Positions 22,431 to 22,893 of a DNA stretch of 22,893 nucleotides are shown piece by piece. The position numbers and the translations under genes are program-made. The notes under the pieces were generated by a model. It made no database searches and was not told the DNA's origin. It saw only the letters and a list, made by a program, of their open reading frames with translations. Numbering within the stretch: position 1 is the first letter of the stretch; every line of letters starts with the position of its first letter. The DNA comes from JAFGED01 sp964551295 (lineage in GTDB: Bacteria; Chloroflexota; Anaerolineae; B4-G1), in NCBI GenBank assembly GCA_964551295.1, contig CAZKDJ010000050.1, forward strand, positions 1 to 22,893, given 5' to 3'.

Positions 22431-22438
22431 AAGGGGTG
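22431..22438 (+). promoter_or_regulatory. Ribosome binding site of the radical-SAM-type gene
   Basis: AAGGGGTG ends 8 bases before the ATG at 22447 and supports that start in the 29-bp gap after the PKS stop. Confidence 0.55.
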
Positions 22439-22446
22439 AAGACCAA

Positions 22447-22893
22447 ATGTACACTGTATCGCTAGTCAATATGCCATTTGCAGCGTTGCATATCCCGTCG
22501 CTTGGATTGACCCAGTTGAAATCCGTACTGAAGGGTAGATTCGGGGAACAGATCTCCGTCAAAGTGCAGTACGTCAACCATGATTTTGCCCGCTATTTGG
22601 GGATTGGGCTCTACAAGTATTTCTCGTTGAGCGTTGAAGCGTTCACCTGCGGGGTTGGTGAATGGTTCTTCCGCCAAGACGCCTTTCCAGAGACGACCGA
22701 CAACGTTGAGGAATACTTTCGACGTTTCTATCCCCGTCCCGATGAACAGACCAAGAAGTTCAAGCGGGTCATCCAAGAGAAGCGACGAGGGGTAGGGGAC
22801 TTTCTGGATACCCTGATAGACGGGTACAGCCTGGATCGGTCCGACGTCGTGGGCTTCACGTCTATGTTTCACCAGAATACAGCGTCGTTTGCC
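22447..22893 (+). CDS. N-terminal part of a B12-binding radical SAM protein (RiPP-maturation type 1-like), cut by the right edge
   Basis: The frame is open from the ATG to the end of the window (149 residues, no stop). The protein begins MYTVSLVNMPFAALHIPSLG, then has a YVNHDFARYLG stretch, GVGEWFFRQDAF, and ends with DVVGFTSMFHQNTASFA. This pattern (LVNMPF, PSLGL, GEWxF, VGFTSxFxQNxAS) is the N-terminal cobalamin-binding region I associate with the family annotated as RiPP maturation radical SAM protein 1 (rSAM_ocin_1). The CxxxCxxC cluster motif would lie beyond the window, so radical SAM activity is inferred. In this cluster it could C-methylate or otherwise tailor the peptide-polyketide. 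It lies 29 bp after the PKS, on the same strand. Confidence 0.75.
   Translation, partial: MYTVSLVNMPFAALHIPSLGLTQLKSVLKGRFGEQISVKVQYVNHDFARYLGIGLYKYFSLSVEAFTCGVGEWFFRQDAFPETTDNVEEYFRRFYPRPDEQTKKFKRVIQEKRRGVGDFLDTLIDGYSLDRSDVVGFTSMFHQNTASFA

Noticed and set aside
1..22893. Repeated A-domain motifs as a repeat array
   Set aside because: The recurrences (YTSGSTG, NGKVDR, GPTE and similar) are conserved adenylation-domain cores in separate modules, not a DNA repeat or CRISPR array.

Overview
The window holds the left and central part of a large hybrid non-ribosomal peptide synthetase / polyketide synthase (NRPS/PKS) gene cluster. Every gene is on the + strand. The layout is: the 3' end of an unidentified gene (2-595); a 2980-residue NRPS (652-9594); a one-module NRPS (9591-13052); a second one-module NRPS (13159-16548); a one-module PKS (16556-22417); and the 5' end of a B12-binding radical-SAM-type gene that runs off the right edge (22447-22893). 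The gaps are 56 bp, an ATGA overlap, 106 bp, 7 bp and 29 bp, so the set looks like one operon. No stretch over 300 bp lacks a gene. I saw no tRNA, rRNA, CRISPR array or transposase.

Read in gene order the assembly line is: formyltransferase (FT) - C-lobe-only condensation remnant - A(Ser) - PCP - E / Cy - A(Cys) - PCP - Ox // TubC_N docking - Cy - A(?) - PCP // C - A(?) - PCP // KS - AT - [ketoreductase split by a C-methyltransferase] - ACP. This predicts a chain opening with N-formyl-D-serine, then a cysteine-derived thiazole (cyclised by Cy1, oxidised by the SagB/McbC-like Ox domain). A second azoline-type residue, a fourth amino acid of unknown identity and one malonate-type extension follow. 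The ketoreductase has lost its catalytic Tyr and its methyltransferase insert has lost the expected His, so the last unit may keep its beta-ketone and go unmethylated by the PKS. The radical-SAM-type gene just downstream is a candidate alternative C-methylating enzyme. No thioesterase or reductase release domain lies in the window, so release is encoded elsewhere or occurs by cyclisation.

The organism is a fairly GC-rich bacterium. Hand counts of single 60-base lines range from about 42% GC (Ox domain) to over 70% (Cy and AT domains), and the shifts follow domain boundaries. This suggests the megasynthases were assembled by recombination. The taxon cannot be fixed from this window. The domain types (FT starter, TubC_N docking, Cy-A-PCP-Ox, KS-AT-cMT-KR) are known from myxobacteria, cyanobacteria and various uncultured or symbiotic bacteria. 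I do not recognise the pathway as a known one. The closest architectural analogy I can offer is the azoline - amino acid - malonate ending of althiomycin-like hybrids, and that is inference only.
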